Assembly (NCBI GenBank): GCA_000696115.1
Contig: JJOH01000005.1
Coordinates: forward strand, 124,001-188,000
Length of the DNA stretch: 64,000 nt
Direction: 5' to 3'
From: Streptomyces olindensis
Lineage (GTDB): Bacteria; Actinomycetota; Actinomycetes; Streptomycetales; Streptomycetaceae
How positions within the stretch are numbered: position 1 is the stretch's first letter; every line of letters starts with the position of its first letter. The position numbers and the translations under genes are program-made. Shown one piece after another: positions 63,786-64,000 of this stretch. The notes beneath the pieces were generated by a model. That model had not been told where the DNA came from. It did no database searches and worked only from the letters and a program-made list of their open reading frames with translations.

Positions 63786-64000
63786 TTGAGCCTGCGGCAG
63801 ATGGAGTACTTCCTGACGGTCCTGGAGGAGGCGTCCTTCACCCGCGCGGCGCAGGTCCTGCACGTCTCGCAGCCCGCGCTGTCCCACCAGATCAAGGCCC
63901 TGGAGCGGTCGGTGGGCGGCGCGCTCCTGGAGCGCCTGCCGCGCGGCGTGCGCCTGACCCCCATGGGACGCGCGTTCCGGCCGCACGCCGAGCTGGCCGT
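63786..64000 (+). CDS. LysR-family regulator (N-terminal part; runs off the window)
   Basis: The first 71 residues are a standard LysR HTH: LRQMEYFLTVLEEASFTRAA, then HVSQPALSHQIKALERSVGG and LERLPRGVRLTPMGRAF. The TTG at 63786 is 4-5 bases after GGGGGAGG and gives the family N-terminus; ATG 63801 would cut into helix 1. It is divergent from lpdA and, by the usual LysR layout, a candidate regulator of it. Confidence 0.9.
   Translation, partial: MSLRQMEYFLTVLEEASFTRAAQVLHVSQPALSHQIKALERSVGGALLERLPRGVRLTPMGRAFRPHAELA

Overview
The window is a chromosomal segment of a Streptomyces species close to S. coelicolor. The evidence is uniformly very high GC with GC-rich third positions, frequent GTG/TTG starts, GTGA start/stop couplings, only one TTA (bldA) codon found among about 50 genes, an ABCD conservon, a geosmin synthase, and a gamma-butyrolactone-receptor homologue that I recognise as CprB. 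In S. coelicolor cprB (SCO6071) and geosmin synthase (SCO6073) are also near neighbours. I see no rRNA, tRNA, CRISPR array, insertion sequence or phage gene. Both ends cut through genes: a sugar-binding lipoprotein at base 1 and a LysR regulator at base 64000.

Region 1 (1-10.5 kb) is a glycan-degradation locus. It holds a sugar-binding lipoprotein, a large GH38 alpha-mannosidase translationally coupled to a small PpiC/SurA-like protein, an RpiR-type regulator, a SIS-domain sugar-phosphate protein and a secreted GH84 beta-N-acetylglucosaminidase fused to a YVTN beta-propeller. Related TTGATT/TCAATC-type and ACCAAGTTG/AAGGTGG motifs recur in the intergenic regions and suggest a local regulon. 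Region 2 (10.6-17.4 kb) is a LacI regulator with two strong upstream palindromes, then an ABC sugar importer without its own ATPase and a GH42 beta-galactosidase. Region 3 (17.5-28.1 kb) has a DyP peroxidase, a flippase-like membrane protein, a ferric-reductase/FMN-binding/ApbE electron-transfer operon, a divergent OmpR-type two-component system and an osmoprotectant ABC importer.

Region 4 (28.2-40.5 kb) contains an orphan lipoprotein, the conservon cvnABCD, an orphan sugar-binding lipoprotein, a decayed S-adenosyl methyltransferase pseudogene, an ArsR/MgtA-type P-ATPase pair, a LytR-CpsA-Psr wall-polymer ligase, a TatA paralogue and a DUF6114/DUF6230 membrane-protein pair. Region 5 (40.5-53 kb) is rich in secreted and developmental functions: a Cys-containing secreted protein with a structured leader, a membrane-anchored AA10 lytic polysaccharide monooxygenase, a subtilisin with a P-domain, CprB with a near-consensus autoregulatory operator, a DUF89/ARMT1-like phosphatase, a secreted endonuclease/phosphatase-fold enzyme, the bifunctional geosmin synthase and a signal-less multicopper oxidase.

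Region 6 (53-64 kb) has a PDZ membrane protein, a metallophosphoesterase, an M24 peptidase, an aminoglycoside-phosphotransferase-like protein, TreZ (trehalose synthesis), a DUF1707-FHA protein, two convergent paralogous M14 zinc carboxypeptidases (one with an apparently non-canonical start and the TTA codon), dihydrolipoamide dehydrogenase and a divergent LysR regulator.

No single locus is clearly a new system. The best candidates for unexplored biology are the RpiR glycan regulon with its PpiC-like partner, the flavinylation operon whose ApbE lacks a signal peptide, and the convergent M14 peptidase pair.
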